The translations under genes and the position numbers were made by a program. A stretch of 64,000 bases of DNA from NCBI GenBank assembly GCA_963836775.1, contig CAWIKR010000002.1, forward strand, positions 1,798,001 to 1,862,000, read 5' to 3'. The notes under the pieces were generated by a model. It did no database searches. It saw only the letters and a list, made by a program, of their open reading frames with translations, and was not told the DNA's origin. The stretch's first letter is position 1. Each line of letters opens with the position of its first letter. The DNA is from DASQPR01 sp963836775 (lineage in GTDB: Bacteria; Actinomycetota; Actinomycetes; Mycobacteriales; Micromonosporaceae). Of this stretch, positions 32,673-42,019 are shown piece after piece.

Positions 32673-34165
32673 TACTTGCCCCCCTGCGCAGCGATGGCGG
32701 CCTTGAGGATCTCGCCGCCGATCTCTGTGGCTTTTCGGCTTCCGGTGTCGCCGGCGTTGGCCAGCAGCACCGCGACCGCGGCGACCGGCTTGCCGTCCTT
32801 CATCGCGAATCCGATGAACCAGCCGTGCGTCTTGGCCGCGTTCTCCGCGGTTCCGGTCTTGCCACCGACCTGGTAGCCCTGGATCTGGGCGCGGGTGCCG
32901 GTGCCGTGGTCAACGACACTGATCATCATTTCCCGCAGTTGCTTGGCCACATCGTCGGAGATCGGCGTACGCAGCGTCTGCGGCTGAGCCTGGTAGTCGA
33001 TGGTCAGGTCCGGGCCTTGCGTGTGATCGATCAGGTACGGCCGCATCTGCACGCCGCCGTTGGCCACCGCGGCGGCGATCATGGCGCCCTGCAGCGGAGT
33101 CATCCGGACCTCGTACTGCCCGATGCTGGACTGGGCCACGTGGTTCGGATCGTCGATGCCGCTGGGCGTGAGCATTGAGCCGGTCTCGCTGGACGCCACG
33201 CCCATGGACTTGCCGGCCAGCGTCAGCGAGTCATCGCCGAATCCGAACGCCTGTGCCTGATTGCGCAGCGCGTCCGAACCGAGTTTGACGCCCAGCTGGG
33301 CGAAGCCGGTGTTGCACGACTGGGTCAACGCCGAGATGAGCGTCACGGTCGCCGTGGGGCAGATCGACGGCACGTCGTTTTTCATCGTGTAGCCGCCGCC
33401 GGGCACCGGTGTGTAGAACGAGCCGGCCGGGATCACCGACTGCGGGGTGTACTGCCCACTCGACAGGGCGGCCGCCGACACGACCACCTTGAAGGTGGAG
33501 CCGGGCGGATAGGTGTCCTGAGTCGCGTGATTGACCAACGGCTGGTTGTCGGCCTTGTCGAGCGAGGTGAACGCGTCCTCGGCGGTCTTCGCGTCGTGGC
33601 TCGCCAGCGGGTTCGGGTCATAACTCGGGAATGACGCCAGAGCCAGGATCTTGCCGGTAGACGGGTCGATCGCGACCGCCGCACCCTCCTTGACACCGAG
33701 TCCGTTGTGCTCGAGTTGGTCATACGCCGTCTGCTGGACGTTCTTGTTGATCGTCAGGAAGACGTTGCCGCCCGGCTTCTTGGTGTCCGAGAACAGGTCC
33801 CAGAAGCGGTCCAGCGCCTGCGAGTCGGAGTTGCCGGCCAGATAGTCGTCTTCGGCGTGCTCGATGCCGGTGGCTGCCAGGTTCACCGGACGGTAGCCGG
33901 TGACCGGCGCGAACGCCTCGCCCAGCGGGTAGGTCCGGAGGTATTTCAGCTGTCCCTTGGTGGCGACGCTGCGGGCCAGCACCGCGCCCTTGTCGTCGGC
34001 GATCACGCCACGCTGACGCTGATAGTCGGAGATCAGCACCCGGCCGTTGTACTGGCTGGTGCGATAGTCATCGGCCTTGTACGCCTGGACCCAGTTCAGG
34101 TTGATGAACAGCAGCGCAAACAGCGCGAGCACGACGATACCGACCCTGCGCAGGGGGGCGTTCAC
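32672..34165 (-). CDS. pbpA: Penicillin-binding protein A (class B transpeptidase)
   Basis: 497 aa. TM about 8-26, a short dimerisation domain, then the transpeptidase domain with S223TFK, SCN (283-285) and KTG (436-438). It cross-links peptidoglycan with its partner RodA/FtsW, encoded 2 bp upstream. Activity in mycobacteria is regulated by PknB phosphorylation. Confidence 0.97.
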   Translation of the reverse strand: MNAPLRRVGIVVLALFALLFINLNWVQAYKADDYRTSQYNGRVLISDYQRQRGVIADDKGAVLARSVATKGQLKYLRTYPLGEAFAPVTGYRPVNLAATGIEHAEDDYLAGNSDSQALDRFWDLFSDTKKPGGNVFLTINKNVQQTAYDQLEHNGLGVKEGAAVAIDPSTGKILALASFPSYDPNPLASHDAKTAEDAFTSLDKADNQPLVNHATQDTYPPGSTFKVVVSAAALSSGQYTPQSVIPAGSFYTPVPGGGYTMKNDVPSICPTATVTLISALTQSCNTGFAQLGVKLGSDALRNQAQAFGFGDDSLTLAGKSMGVASSETGSMLTPSGIDDPNHVAQSSIGQYEVRMTPLQGAMIAAAVANGGVQMRPYLIDHTQGPDLTIDYQAQPQTLRTPISDDVAKQLREMMISVVDHGTGTRAQIQGYQVGGKTGTAENAAKTHGWFIGFAMKDGKPVAAVAVLLANAGDTGSRKATEIGGEILKAAIAAQGGK

Positions 34166-34167
34166 GA

Positions 34168-35610
34168 CTAGATCACCTCCGTCGCCATGCCGGCCAACTG
34201 GACTGGCGCGGGTGGGGGCGGCGCGCTAGCCGGACGTCGGGCGGCGTCGGAAATCCGCAACAGTAGCCCGATGAGCAGCAGATTTGCCATGAGTGAAGAT
34301 CCACCGGCAGACATGAAGGGTGTGGTCTGACCCGTCAACGGGATCAGCCGGCTGACCCCGCCAATGATCACAAACACCTGCAAGGCCAGAGTGAAGGCGA
34401 GACCGCCGGCGAGGAGCTTGCCGAACGAGTCCCGCACGGCGATCGCCGTACGCAGGCCGCGCTCGACGATCACCAGATAGACCACGAGAAGGGCGGTCAG
34501 GCCGAACAAGCCGATCTCCTCGCCCAGCCCGGCGAAGATGAAGTCGTTACGCACCTCGGGCACCTGGGTCGGCTGGCCGGCCCCGGGACCGGCCCCGAAG
34601 AGACCGCCGGTGCCGAGCCCGAGCAGCGACTGGACCAACTGATAGCCGTTGTTGCTGGGGTCGCTGAACGGGTTCAGCCAGATGTCGACCCGCTCGTGGA
34701 AGCTGGTCGCCGAGCCCACGAAGTAGGCACCGATGGCACCGCCGAAGAACAGCAGCAGGCCGATCAGCATCCAGCTGACCCGCTCGGTGGCGATATAGAG
34801 GGTGACCACGAACATGCCGAAGTAGAGCAGCGAGGTGCCCAGGTCCTTCTCGCCGACCAGAACCACCAGGCTCAGCGCCCAGACCGCGAGCACCGGGCCC
34901 AGGTCCCGGCCCCGGGGGAAGTCGATGCCGAGGAATCGGCGGCTGGCCAGGGACAGCACCTCGCGCTTGCGCACCAGGTAATAGGCGAAGAACGGCAGCA
35001 GCGCCAGCTTGGCGAACTCGCCCGGCTGGATCTGGAAGACGCTGCCGAACTTGATCCACAGCTTGACGCCGTTGACCTCGGAGAAACGCGCCGGCAGCAG
35101 GGCCGGGATCAGGACCAGGACAATTCCGACAAGACCGAGGGTGTACGCATACCGAGACAGCGATCGGTGGTCGCGCACCACCGCCAGCGCGACGCTGGCC
35201 ACCACGGCGGCCGCGAACGTCCAGGCGATCTGCCGGATGCTGTCGCCGACGAACGGGCTCAGACTGGTGTGATCACGCAGCGCGCTGGTCAGGTCCAGGC
35301 GCCGGAGGAACGCGATACCGAGACCGTTCAGCAGGGCCACGCAGGGCAGGAACACCGGATCCGCGTATGGCGCGAACCGGCGCACCACGAACGACAGCCC
35401 GACGAAGATTCCGGTCAGCAGCACCGGCTGGATCAACACATCCGGGCGGACGTGGCCGAGCAAAGCCCCCTCGGCGGCGATCGCGAAGGCGCTGATCACG
35501 ACCATGGCGAAGACCAGCATCCCGAGCTCGGTGTTGCGTCGGGTACGCACGCGGCCGACCGCCGGCGCGTTAGCGCGCGGCGGGTCGGCGGGAGTAGCGG
35601 CGGCGGTCAC
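34168..35610 (-). CDS. rodA: SEDS glycosyltransferase RodA/FtsW
   Basis: 480 aa, about 12 membrane segments. SEDS signatures: WIKFGSVFQIQPGEFAKLALLPFFAYYL, LVLVGEKDLGTSLLYFGMF, the loop ERVDIWLNPFSDPSNNGYQLVQSLLGLGTGG (catalytic Asp in the loop), VRNDFIFAGLGEEIGL and LIPLTGQTTPFMSAGGSSLMANL. It polymerises lipid II into glycan and pairs with PbpA. Confidence 0.97.
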   Translation of the reverse strand: MTAAATPADPPRANAPAVGRVRTRRNTELGMLVFAMVVISAFAIAAEGALLGHVRPDVLIQPVLLTGIFVGLSFVVRRFAPYADPVFLPCVALLNGLGIAFLRRLDLTSALRDHTSLSPFVGDSIRQIAWTFAAAVVASVALAVVRDHRSLSRYAYTLGLVGIVLVLIPALLPARFSEVNGVKLWIKFGSVFQIQPGEFAKLALLPFFAYYLVRKREVLSLASRRFLGIDFPRGRDLGPVLAVWALSLVVLVGEKDLGTSLLYFGMFVVTLYIATERVSWMLIGLLLFFGGAIGAYFVGSATSFHERVDIWLNPFSDPSNNGYQLVQSLLGLGTGGLFGAGPGAGQPTQVPEVRNDFIFAGLGEEIGLFGLTALLVVYLVIVERGLRTAIAVRDSFGKLLAGGLAFTLALQVFVIIGGVSRLIPLTGQTTPFMSAGGSSLMANLLLIGLLLRISDAARRPASAPPPPAPVQLAGMATEVI

Positions 35611-35627
35611 AGCGAGGGGTGCACCAA

Positions 35628-37034
35628 TCAGCAGTTCGTCGGAATCGGGGACGGGCTCGTCACCTCCGGCGCCGACGGAGTCGCCGACACCGCTGAACCT
35701 GGTGTCTTGGAGGGACCTGGGGACGCCGCGTGCGACGCCGATGTGTGTGGTGAGGGATGCGTGCTGGCCGACTCCGACGGTTTGGGGGTCGGCTGCAACG
35801 ACGCAGATGCGGACGGGGTGGCGCTCGGGGTCGGGCAGATCGGCGTCACGTCGTCGTCGCGAAGGCTGGCCAGCTTGCGCTCGGCGTCAGCCTTGCTGGT
35901 CGCCGGGATGCCCTGCTTGACCCGCTCCTGGGCGGTCGGGTTCAGGTCGGTGAGATTCATCTCGCTGGTCTCGTAGACCCGATTGAGCTTGAGCCCGATG
36001 ACCTCGCCCTGAACGCCCTTGAAGATCACCACCTGGTTGTCGTCGGTGGCGCCGACGTAGTAACGCGACTGGGTGTAGCTCCAGCCGAAGTAGAGCCCGC
36101 CACCGAGCACCGCCAGCAGCAGCACCAGCAGCATTGCGGTGCGGGCCGGATGCCGGCGGGGATGATCGTTGTCGTCGTCCGCGTCGTCTGAGTCATCCGC
36201 GGCCCGCGGCGGGTTCAGCGCTGATGCCCGGGTGGCGGGAGTGGACTCGGTCACCGAGTCGCGACCACGATCACGGGATGCGGCGCCACCCACCACCGGG
36301 CGTCCTTCGACGATATCGGCGTCGGTGACGTCGGCGACGATGACGGTGATGTTGTCCGGACCGCCGCCGCGCAGCGCGAGCTGCACCAACCGCTCGGCGC
36401 ACTCGTCTGGGTCTGGATAGTCGCGCAGGGTCGCCGCGATGCTGTCGTCGCTGACCGGACCTGAGAGTCCGTCGCTGCAGATCAGGTAGCGGTCGCCGGC
36501 CACGGCGGCGCGGACCGAGTATTGCGGGTCCACGTCGGAACCCTGCAGCGCTCGGATCAGCAGCGATCGCTGCGGGTGGATGCTGGCTTCTTCCTCGGTG
36601 ATGCGGCCGTCATCGACCAGCATCTGCACGTAGGTGTCGTCCTTGGTGAGCTGGCTGAACTCGTCATCACGGAGCATGTAGGCGCGGGAGTCGCCGACGT
36701 GCACCATGGCGAACTTGGTCCCGGAGAACAGCATGCCGGTCAGCGTGGTGCCCATGCCCTCCAGCGCCGGATTGGCGTCAACGGCGTCCCGGAGATTCTG
36801 GTTCGCGATCTCGACCGCCGAGCGCAGCGCATCGACCAGCGAGTCACCGGGCACGTCCTCGTCCAGCGGCGCCATCGCGGCGATCGCCAGATTGCTCGCG
36901 ACGTCCCCGGCGGCCATGCCCCCCATGCCGTCGGCAACAGCAAGCAGGCGCGGACCGGCATAGACGGCGTCCTGGTTGCCCTCGCGAATAAGCCCGCGAT
37001 CACTGCGGGCGGCGTAGCGCAGAGTCAAAGTCAT
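35628..37034 (-). CDS. pstP: PP2C-type Ser/Thr phosphatase PstP
   Basis: 468 aa. PPM catalytic domain 1-235 with AVADGMGGMAAGDVAS, VHVGDSRAYMLRDDEFSQLT, YLICSDGLSGPV and GPDNITVIVADV. An acidic linker follows, then TM about 295-315 (AMLLVLLLAVLGGGLYFGW), an outer domain and a long Ser/Pro/Ala tail. It reverses PknA/PknB phosphorylation. Overlaps fhaB by 4 bp. Confidence 0.97.
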   Translation of the reverse strand: MTLTLRYAARSDRGLIREGNQDAVYAGPRLLAVADGMGGMAAGDVASNLAIAAMAPLDEDVPGDSLVDALRSAVEIANQNLRDAVDANPALEGMGTTLTGMLFSGTKFAMVHVGDSRAYMLRDDEFSQLTKDDTYVQMLVDDGRITEEEASIHPQRSLLIRALQGSDVDPQYSVRAAVAGDRYLICSDGLSGPVSDDSIAATLRDYPDPDECAERLVQLALRGGGPDNITVIVADVTDADIVEGRPVVGGAASRDRGRDSVTESTPATRASALNPPRAADDSDDADDDNDHPRRHPARTAMLLVLLLAVLGGGLYFGWSYTQSRYYVGATDDNQVVIFKGVQGEVIGLKLNRVYETSEMNLTDLNPTAQERVKQGIPATSKADAERKLASLRDDDVTPICPTPSATPSASASLQPTPKPSESASTHPSPHTSASHAASPGPSKTPGSAVSATPSAPEVTSPSPIPTNC

Positions 37035-37516
37035 GGCCGTAATTCGAGTGAGGTGCGACCGATCCGGATCGGCACACCGAGGGGGACGGGGGTCTGGCCG
37101 TTGATCTTGTTGCGGTCGAGATAAGTCCCGTTCGTCGAGCCGAGGTCCTCAATGAACCACTGCCCGTCGCGCGGGAACAGTCGCGCGTGCCGAGCAGAGG
37201 AATAGTCGTCGGTGATCACCAGCGTCGAATCCTCGGCCCGGCCGATCGTGATCGGCGCGTCACCAAGTGTGATCTTGGTCCCAGCCAGTGTCCCCGCAGT
37301 AACCACAAGCTGATGCGCCGCACGGCCGCGCTTGACCTTAGCGGGGCGGCCGGGCGACGTCGAGGGCGCGAGGCCACGCGGGGCAGCGACCAGCCGGCTC
37401 GCCCGAGACCCGGCGAACAGGTCCCGGCGGATCACTCCGACAACTGTGAAGACAAAGACCCACAGCAGCACGAGCAGACCGATGCGCGCGACAGCGACGA
37501 CCAGCGCTTGGTTCAA
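37031..37516 (-). CDS. fhaB: FHA-domain protein FhaB (FipA type)
   Basis: 161 aa. N-terminal TM (LVVAVARIGLLVLLWVFVFTVVGVIRRDLF) and C-terminal FHA domain: ITIGRAEDSTLVITDDYSSARHARLF and WFIEDLGSTNGTYLDRNKI, with the phosphothreonine-binding Arg, Ser and Asn present. It brings phosphorylated proteins to the divisome or elongasome. Confidence 0.96.
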   Translation of the reverse strand: MNQALVVAVARIGLLVLLWVFVFTVVGVIRRDLFAGSRASRLVAAPRGLAPSTSPGRPAKVKRGRAAHQLVVTAGTLAGTKITLGDAPITIGRAEDSTLVITDDYSSARHARLFPRDGQWFIEDLGSTNGTYLDRNKINGQTPVPLGVPIRIGRTSLELRP

Positions 37517-37521
37517 AGCGG

Positions 37522-38295
37522 TCAGCCGTCCACGCGGAATGTCAGGGTGGTGGTTCCGATCTGGACCATGTCGCCCGGATTCAGCGCGACCGCCGAGATC
37601 CGCTGGCCGTTGACCATGGATCCGTTGGTCGACCCGAGGTCGGTCAGGACCACCTGAGCGCCGTCGTAGTCCAGGCGGGCGTGCCGGCGCGAGATGCCGA
37701 CGTCCGGCAGGCGCAGGTTGGCCTGGTCACCACGGCCGATCACGGTGGAGCCGATGGACAGCGGATAGCTGCGTCCGTCGTTGGCCACCAGGCGCACACC
37801 ACGGCCACTGGCCGGCTGCTGGGGCATGCCTCCGCCGGCGTACGGCGGATAGCCCTGCTGCTGCTGGTCATAGCCCTGGTGTGCCGGACCCTGGTCGTAA
37901 GCCGGCGCGGGCGGCACGTCGCCGCCGGTGTAGACCTCGGCGGTGACCCGGAACATGCCGGTGTCCAGCCCGTCGCCGCGCTCGATCTCGACGATCACGT
38001 CGCCGTAGACCGTCCAGCCCTGCTCGCCGATGAACTCCGCCTGCGACTGGGCCAGCTCCTGGGCCAACGCGGCCGCGTAGGGCGCCAGGCGCGAATGATC
38101 GTACGGTGAGAGGTCGATCACGTAACGATTCGGCACGAGCGTCCGCCCGCCAGCCAGAATCGCCTTGTGGGCCTCCGCCTCCCGTTGCATGGCGTTGAGG
38201 ATCTCTACAGGGTGAACGACACCCTTGAAGACCTTCGCAAAGGCCCCCTCGACAAGACCTTCAAGACGCTTTTCAAAGCGCTGCAGCACACTCAC
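37522..38295 (-). CDS. fhaA: FHA-domain protein FhaA
   Basis: 257 aa. N-terminal DUF3662 (VLQRFEKRLEGLVEGAFAKVFKG, then ILAGGRTLVPNRYVIDLSPYD) to about 125, a Gln/Tyr/Pro/Gly-rich linker, and an FHA domain about 175-255 (VIGRGDQANLRLPDVGISRRHARLDY, LTDLGSTNGSMVNGQRI). It binds phosphorylated partners such as MviN and regulates wall synthesis. First gene of the seven-gene minus-strand operon. Confidence 0.97.
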   Translation of the reverse strand: MSVLQRFEKRLEGLVEGAFAKVFKGVVHPVEILNAMQREAEAHKAILAGGRTLVPNRYVIDLSPYDHSRLAPYAAALAQELAQSQAEFIGEQGWTVYGDVIVEIERGDGLDTGMFRVTAEVYTGGDVPPAPAYDQGPAHQGYDQQQQGYPPYAGGGMPQQPASGRGVRLVANDGRSYPLSIGSTVIGRGDQANLRLPDVGISRRHARLDYDGAQVVLTDLGSTNGSMVNGQRISAVALNPGDMVQIGTTTLTFRVDG

Positions 38296-38608
38296 CGGTT
38301 CCTCCTGGCACTAACGGCGCACGGCCGAGGGTTTGATGGTATCGGGTGGGCGCACTGAGGCGAAGCGCGCGCGACTCCGTAGGCATCCCAAGCCGCAGGT
38401 GTCACGCTGGGAACCTCGGTGTCGCAGGCGTCACGCCGCCAGCTTCCGGCGGTGCCGAGCAATCTGCCCGCCATCGGTCGGTTCTGACACCCCTATCTCC
38501 GCAGGAAGCCGCCGTCTAAACGTGCTGACGGCGGGGTTACGCGAGCGCCCCGGCGGCATGCTACTCTTCCACCCGTTGCCAGGACGGACTACCAACTCCG
38601 TCTCGCGC
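38296..38608. other. Leader region of the fhaA operon and upstream of tRNA-Leu
   Basis: No gene. It must hold the promoter of the fhaA-pknB operon and that of tRNA-Leu. A stem-loop CCGCCGTC/GACGGCGG lies at 38509-38534. Confidence 0.5.
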
Positions 38609-38694
38609 GGGGAAGTGGCGGAATGGCAGACGCGCACGGTTCAGGTCCGTGTGCCCGAAAGGGCGTGAGGGTTCAACTCCCTCCTTCCCCACCA
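38609..38694 (+). tRNA. tRNA-Leu (anticodon CAG)
   Basis: 86 nt with encoded CCA. The acceptor GGGGAAG pairs with CTTCCCC. Anticodon loop TTCAGGT gives CAG. A long variable arm TGCCCGAAAGGGCG identifies a class II tRNA, and the T arm is GAGGGTTCAACTCCCTC. Confidence 0.96.
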
Positions 38695-38707
38695 ACATCG
38701 AGCAATG

Positions 38708-38745
38708 CAGGCCCCGTCGCCGCGAGTTTTGTGGCGCCGGGGCTG
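38708..38745 (+). terminator. Stem-loop terminator after tRNA-Leu
   Basis: CAGGCCCCGTCGCC (38708-38721) pairs with 38733-38745 with a bulge, followed by TTTC. Confidence 0.75.
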
Positions 38746-38818
38746 TTTCATATGGTGATGCGGTCCCATATAGAGCAGCGCCGGTTCGGCGGGTGGGACT
38801 CGAATTGGGAGGTTTGTC

Positions 38819-39898
38819 GTGAGCGTCGCATTGGTGACCGGATCCGCCGGACTGATCGGCTCCGAAGCCGTCCGGCACTTCGCCGGGCTCGGCCTCGACG
38901 TCGTCGGGATCGACAATGACATGCGCTCCCAGTTCTTCGGCCCGGAAGCCTCCACCGCCTGGAACGTGCTCCGGCTCACCTCGGAACTCGGGGATGCGTA
39001 CACCCACCACGATGTTGATATCCGCGACCGGGACGCGCTGGCGGGGATCTTCCGCAAATATGGCCGCGACATCGCCGTGGTGATCCACACCGCCGCACAG
39101 CCGAGCCACGATTGGGCGGTCCGAGACCCGTTCACCGACTTCGACGTGAACGCCGGCGGCACTCTCAACATCCTGCAGAACGTGCGTGATCACTGCATCG
39201 GGGCGCCGGTGATCCACTGCTCGACCAACAAGGTCTACGGTGATCGGCCCAACTCGCTGCCGCTGGTCGAGTTGGAGACGCGCTGGGAGATCGACCCGAA
39301 CCACACCTATGCCGACGGCATCCGCGAGGACATGTCGATCGACGCGTGCCTGCACTCGGTGTTCGGGGCCTCCAAGGTCGCGGCCGACGTGATGGTTCAG
39401 GAATACGGCCGCTACTTCGACATGAAGACCGCCTGCTTCCGCGGCGGCACCCTGACCGGCCCGGCGCACTCGGCCACCGAGCTGCACGGCTTCCTTGGCT
39501 ACGTCATGCGCGCCAACATGGAGCGCCGCACCTACAACCTCTTCGGATATAAGGGCAAGCAGGTCCGGGACGCGATCCACAGCCATGATGTGACATCGGC
39601 GTTTGAGGCGTTCTTCCGCGACCCGCGCAGTGCCGCGGTCTACAACCTCGGCGGCGGCCGCCACTCCAACGTCTCCAACCTGGAGGCCTTCGCGCTCGCC
39701 GAGAAGATCTCCGGCCAGGAGATGGTCTACGAATACCAGGAGGCCAACCGGGTCGGCGACCACCAGTGGTGGATCGGCTCCAACGCCGCCTTCCAGGCCG
39801 ACTATCCGGAGTGGAAGCAGGTCTACGACGTGCCGATGATTCTCCAGGAGATCTACGAGGCCAACGTCGATCGTTGGGTTCCCGGGAACGCCAAGTGA
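38819..39898 (+). CDS. Extended SDR, CDP-tyvelose/paratose 2-epimerase-like
   Basis: 359 aa, GTG start with GGGAGG upstream. NAD-binding TGSAGLIG (7-14), HDVDIRD, HTAAQPSHDWA, HCSTNKVYGD, FRGGTLTGPAHSATELHGFL and VYNLGGGRHSNVSN follow the CDP-tyvelose epimerase group. At the catalytic Y-x-x-x-K position the sequence is Phe182-G-A-S-Lys186, so the proton-relay tyrosine is absent. It probably makes a nucleotide sugar used by the adjoining WecG-type transferase, whose GTG overlaps this stop by 4 bp. Confidence 0.88.
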   Translation: MSVALVTGSAGLIGSEAVRHFAGLGLDVVGIDNDMRSQFFGPEASTAWNVLRLTSELGDAYTHHDVDIRDRDALAGIFRKYGRDIAVVIHTAAQPSHDWAVRDPFTDFDVNAGGTLNILQNVRDHCIGAPVIHCSTNKVYGDRPNSLPLVELETRWEIDPNHTYADGIREDMSIDACLHSVFGASKVAADVMVQEYGRYFDMKTACFRGGTLTGPAHSATELHGFLGYVMRANMERRTYNLFGYKGKQVRDAIHSHDVTSAFEAFFRDPRSAAVYNLGGGRHSNVSNLEAFALAEKISGQEMVYEYQEANRVGDHQWWIGSNAAFQADYPEWKQVYDVPMILQEIYEANVDRWVPGNAK

Positions 39899-40701
39899 TC
39901 GACAAGGGCCGGCACAACGTTCTGGGTGTGATGGTCGACGCGATCGACTACGAGACCGCGACCGAGAAGGTCATCGCCGCCGCCCACGAGCAGCGTCCGC
40001 TGGCGCTGACCGCGTTGGCGGTGCACGGCGTGATGACCGGCGTCGAGGACCCCGCCCACAACGCCCGCCTGAACGCATTCGACGTGGTCACCCCGGACGG
40101 CCAGCCGGTCCGCTGGGCGTTGAAGTTCCTGCACGGCGTCCGCTTGGACGACCGGGTCTATGGCCCGAAGCTCACCATCAAGGTGATCGAGCGGTGCGCC
40201 GACGAGGGCCTTCCTATATATCTGTACGGATCCACCGACGCCGTTCTCGCCAAGCTCACCAATGAGCTGCAGCGGATGTTCCCGGGGCTGAAGATCGCCG
40301 GCATGGAGTCGTCCAAGTTCCGTGCCGTCGGCGACGGCGAGGACCGGGAGATCGCTGCGCGGATCACCGCTTCCGGCGCTCGCGTGCTCTTCGTCGGCCT
40401 CGGCTGCCCGCGGCAAGAGGTCTTCACCTACTCCATGCGGCCGCTGCTCAACATGCCGATGCTCGCGGTTGGCGCAGCCTTCGACTACCACGCTGGCTTG
40501 CTCCGCAAGCCTCCGGCATGGATGCAGCGGTACGCACTGGAATGGCTCTGGCGCCTCGGTCTCGAACCGGCCCGGCTGTGGCGGCGCTACCTGATCCTGA
40601 ACCCGCTCTACCTGTCTCGGGTGATGGCCCAGAAGGTGCGACTGTGGAAAGCCGTCCCGCCGGCGCCGGCGACTGAACGGCCTTCGTCTTTCGCGGTCTA
40701 G
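39895..40701 (+). CDS. WecG/TagA/CpsF-family glycosyltransferase
   Basis: 268 aa from GTG 39895, coupled to the epimerase stop. Family blocks: NVLGVMVDAIDYETATEKVI, LTALAVHGVMTGVEDPAHNARLNAFDVVTPDGQPVRW, YLYGSTDAVLAKL, LFVGLGCPRQEVF and LAVGAAFDYHAG. These enzymes transfer a nucleotide-activated sugar to a polyprenyl-linked acceptor. A longer in-frame extension overlapping the epimerase is not used. With the epimerase it forms a two-gene glycan operon. Confidence 0.93.
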   Translation: MIDKGRHNVLGVMVDAIDYETATEKVIAAAHEQRPLALTALAVHGVMTGVEDPAHNARLNAFDVVTPDGQPVRWALKFLHGVRLDDRVYGPKLTIKVIERCADEGLPIYLYGSTDAVLAKLTNELQRMFPGLKIAGMESSKFRAVGDGEDREIAARITASGARVLFVGLGCPRQEVFTYSMRPLLNMPMLAVGAAFDYHAGLLRKPPAWMQRYALEWLWRLGLEPARLWRRYLILNPLYLSRVMAQKVRLWKAVPPAPATERPSSFAV

Positions 40702-40824
40702 GCGTTTGCCAAGCGCCGTCGCACGGTCTCGTCAAAGCGCGTGCGGTGCGGTCGTCGTCGGAGTGTTTCGTCGCCGCTTTCGTTGAGCGCCGCCGGCCCT
40801 TGCTCTAATAACCTTGATCGTTCT

Positions 40825-41110
40825 CATCGCCCGCTGAGGCTCCATCGCCCGCTGAGGCTCGGCTTGTCGTTGTCTGCCACCTGCTGACGGCTGACGGGCT
40901 CTTTAACGGCCGATGATCGCGACGTCCACCTGCTGACGGCTGCTTGAGGGGCGTCAACCCCCGCGAAGATCGCAACGTCCGCGGGCTGACGGCTGCTTGA
41001 CGAGCGATGATCGCGACGTCCGCGGAGCCATGGTCGCCAATCGCCACGTTTCGCAACCATGGCTCCGCGGACGTTCCGATCACACTGCCGCTGCTCCGCG
41101 GACGTCGCGA
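40825..41110. repeat. Palindrome-rich intergenic repeat cluster
   Basis: Contains a perfect 18-bp tandem duplication (40825-40842 and 40843-40860). Three degenerate 40-53-bp units follow, built on CACCTGCTGACGGCTG and GATGATCGCGACGTCC. Then comes a perfect 19-bp inverted repeat (41016-41034 with 41056-41074, 21-nt loop). It fills most of the 556-bp gap between the WecG-like gene and the methyltransferase. Reading frames through it are repeat artefacts. Confidence 0.8.
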
Positions 41111-41257
41111 TCTTGGCGAAGGGTCGTCGCGTCCGACTAACGGCTCCACCGCTGACGTGGCGTCCATCAGCACGTGGCTTCGCCACTGGCGCGGCTTCGC
41201 AATCGGCGGGTGTCGCATTTGGCGGGCGTCGCGGCATCGATTCGCTACGTTGGATCG

Positions 41258-42019
41258 GTGCTCTTTACCGACCGAGACGCTCTGCGCCACGAGGCCTACG
41301 GGTCCACTGAGGCGCTACGGACTCGGATGTCGATCTACCAGTTCCAGGAGCCGCGCCGGGACTTCCGTCCACTGGTGGCGGGCTTCCTCGGCGACGCACC
41401 GGGACTTGTGGTGGACGCGGGATGTGGCGTCGGCGGCTACACCCGAGCGCTGCGGGAGGCCGGACGGGATGTGGTGGCGGTCGACCTGTCCGGCGCCATG
41501 GCGGCCGCGGCCTCACCACCGTCCGCCATAGCGGACATCACCGCGCTGCCATTCGCCGGTGCCGCGTTCGGGGCGGCGATCGCCCTCCACATGCTCTATC
41601 ACGTGCCGGATCCACGGGCTGCGCTGCGCGAGTTGCGGCGGGTGCTGCGGCCGGGCGGCACGCTCGTCGTGTCCACCAACGCGCTCGGCGACAAGGCCGA
41701 GCTGCGGAAGCTGCACGCCGATGCGGCGCACGCGGCCGGTGAAGAGTTGCCGGGGACCGGTCCAGCAGACCGGTTCCACCTGGACGATGCCGAGATCGCC
41801 GTGGGCGAACTCTTCGAATCGGTGCGACGGCACGACATGCTCTCATCGGTACGCGTACCCGAGGCGGAGCCGGTCGTGGCCTTCATCGACTCGACCCGGT
41901 CCTGGTACGGCGACAGTCCAGCCGTGTTGCCACAGGTCCGGGGCATAGTGACGGAGACGATTGAGCGCGATGGCGCCTTCACCTTCCGCACCCACTGCGG
42001 TTTCCTAGTCTGCCGCTAG
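41258..42019 (+). CDS. Class I SAM-dependent methyltransferase
   Basis: 253 aa from GTG 41258. Motif I VVDAGCGVGGYTRALREAG, then VVAVDLSGAMAAAA, DITALPFAGAAFGAAIALHMLYHVPDP and LRRVLRPGGTLVVSTNALGD, as in the Methyltransf_11 group; substrate unknown. The frame opens further upstream into the repeat cluster, but family similarity begins here. The 3' end overlaps the convergent adenosine deaminase gene by 15 bp. Confidence 0.87.
   Translation: MLFTDRDALRHEAYGSTEALRTRMSIYQFQEPRRDFRPLVAGFLGDAPGLVVDAGCGVGGYTRALREAGRDVVAVDLSGAMAAAASPPSAIADITALPFAGAAFGAAIALHMLYHVPDPRAALRELRRVLRPGGTLVVSTNALGDKAELRKLHADAAHAAGEELPGTGPADRFHLDDAEIAVGELFESVRRHDMLSSVRVPEAEPVVAFIDSTRSWYGDSPAVLPQVRGIVTETIERDGAFTFRTHCGFLVCR

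Noticed and set aside
34696..35976. 426-aa plus-strand frame opposite rodA and pstP
   Set aside because: Spans two well-defined genes on the other strand and lacks hydrophobic cores or motifs.
40805..41290. 161-aa and 137-aa minus-strand frames in the repeat cluster
   Set aside because: They translate the palindromic repeats in several frames with the same repeated peptides, so they are repeat artefacts and not genes.
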